Origin: Dehalococcoidales bacterium
Lineage (GTDB): Bacteria > Chloroflexota > Dehalococcoidia > Dehalococcoidales > JAQTVP01
Assembly (NCBI GenBank): GCA_028707015.1
Contig: JAQTVP010000115.1
Span: 1 to 5,400 of the forward strand
Direction: 5' to 3'
Length of the DNA stretch: 5,400 nt
The notes beneath the pieces were generated by a model. It did no database searches. It was not told the origin of the DNA and saw only the letters and a program-made list of their open reading frames with translations. Positions within the stretch are counted from its first letter, which is position 1. Each line of letters opens with the position of its first letter. Made by a program: the position numbers and the translations under genes. Shown piece after piece: positions 4,965 through 5,400 of this stretch.

Positions 4965-5400
4965 ATGGAAAAAGTATGTGTATTTTGCGGTGAAAGACCA
5001 GAAAGTAAAACATTAGAGCACGTTATTCCACGCTGGCTCATAGAAATAACAGGTGATCCAAAACGTTCAGCGCACTTTGGTTTTCATCGTTCAGATGGAG
5101 GTAAGTTTTCAAAAAGAATATATTCATTCGATTCCTTTAAGTTTCCAGCATGTGATGAATGCAATAGCTATTTTTCATCACTAGAAGGTAAAACAAAAGG
5201 AATAGTATTTAGATTATTATCAGAAAAACCTCTTTCAGAATCAGAACTAAGTACTTTGCTGGACTGGTTTGATAAAGTTCGCATTGGTCTATGGTTAGGA
5301 TATATGTATTTAAATAATAATGATTTAGGTATAGAGCCACATTTCTACATATCAAACAGAATTGGTTTAAACGACAGAATGTTATTAATACTGAAGTCAA
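4965..5400 (+). CDS. HNH-like zinc-ribbon protein, 3' part beyond the window
   Basis: An open frame of 145 codons runs from ATG 4965 off the right edge without a stop. The N-terminus shows paired cysteines CVFC (Cys5, Cys8), then LEHVIPRWL (Glu18, His19) and CDECN (Cys63, Cys66, Asn67), followed by Glu74. This is the pattern of HNH-type proteins in which four Cys hold a zinc ion and the EH...N residues form the ββα-metal nuclease centre. The spacing between the two Cys pairs is long, with about 40 residues between the EHVIP motif and the second pair. Many such proteins are annotated only as hypothetical. The section from about 99 (LDWFDKVRIGLWLGYMYL) looks helical and is of unknown role. Nuclease activity is inferred, not shown. 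An in-frame TAG at 4935-4951 (ending the relic frame) and the absence of other ATGs fix this start. There is no ribosome-binding site. It follows the relic-bearing gap, an accessory-region setting. Confidence 0.8.
   Translation, partial: MEKVCVFCGERPESKTLEHVIPRWLIEITGDPKRSAHFGFHRSDGGKFSKRIYSFDSFKFPACDECNSYFSSLEGKTKGIVFRLLSEKPLSESELSTLLDWFDKVRIGLWLGYMYLNNNDLGIEPHFYISNRIGLNDRMLLILKS

Noticed and set aside
2742..5400. A nuclease-based defence system made of the NYN and HNH proteins
   Set aside because: The two genes are about 1.6 kb apart with an opposite-strand metabolic enzyme and a relic-rich gap between them. No shared promoter, toxin-antitoxin arrangement or known defence partner is visible.
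5209..5400. Minus-strand frame at the right edge
   Set aside because: It is antisense to the HNH-like reading frame, whose Cys and His motifs make that frame the real one.

Overview
This is an AT-rich bacterial chromosomal window with fairly loose gene packing. It holds six protein genes, one of them cut by the right edge, on both strands. No RNA gene, CRISPR array or insertion sequence was seen. The cyclophilin's N-terminal extension (IPPSMILDTSKQY) and the short phosphotriesterase-family enzyme resemble proteins I associate with Chloroflexota, especially Dehalococcoidia. That assignment is a family-level impression, not a proof. GGAG-type ribosome-binding sites and sigma70-like boxes (TTGACA, 17-bp spacer) show ordinary bacterial expression signals.

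Layout: (1) 3-473, minus: a complete cyclophilin-type peptidyl-prolyl isomerase. (2) 474-728: a divergent gap with repeat copy A, a mini-ORF with a good ribosome-binding site, and a strong promoter for the next gene. (3) 729-1694, plus: an MscS-type mechanosensitive channel. (4) 1695-1959: a convergent gap with repeat copy B. (5) 1960-2493, minus: a five-helix membrane protein of the DUF6512 type. (6) 2494-2741: a divergent gap with a promoter facing each way and a terminator-like hairpin. (7) 2742-3353, plus: a NYN (PIN-like) nuclease-domain protein. (8) 3470-4414, minus: a phosphotriesterase-family metallohydrolase with all six metal ligands, visibly more GC-rich than its neighbours. (9) 4415-4964: a 550-bp gap with the hydrolase promoter and an overlapping palindrome. 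It also holds what look like remains of a decayed operon: two strong ribosome-binding sites with no proper gene behind them, one followed by a trace of an ABC-transporter ATPase N-terminus. (10) 4965 to the edge, plus: the start of an HNH-like zinc-ribbon protein, possibly translated from a leaderless mRNA.

The genes do not form an operon. Each has its own promoter region, and neighbours are convergent or divergent up to position 4414. The channel, isomerase and hydrolase look like housekeeping or accessory metabolic genes. The NYN and HNH proteins are nuclease-like and of unknown role, and nothing shows that they act together. The more unusual material is between the genes: a 74-bp repeat, present twice without gaps, that flanks the channel gene and carries a conserved pair of ATTTACT boxes, and the relic-rich 4.6-4.95 kb gap.
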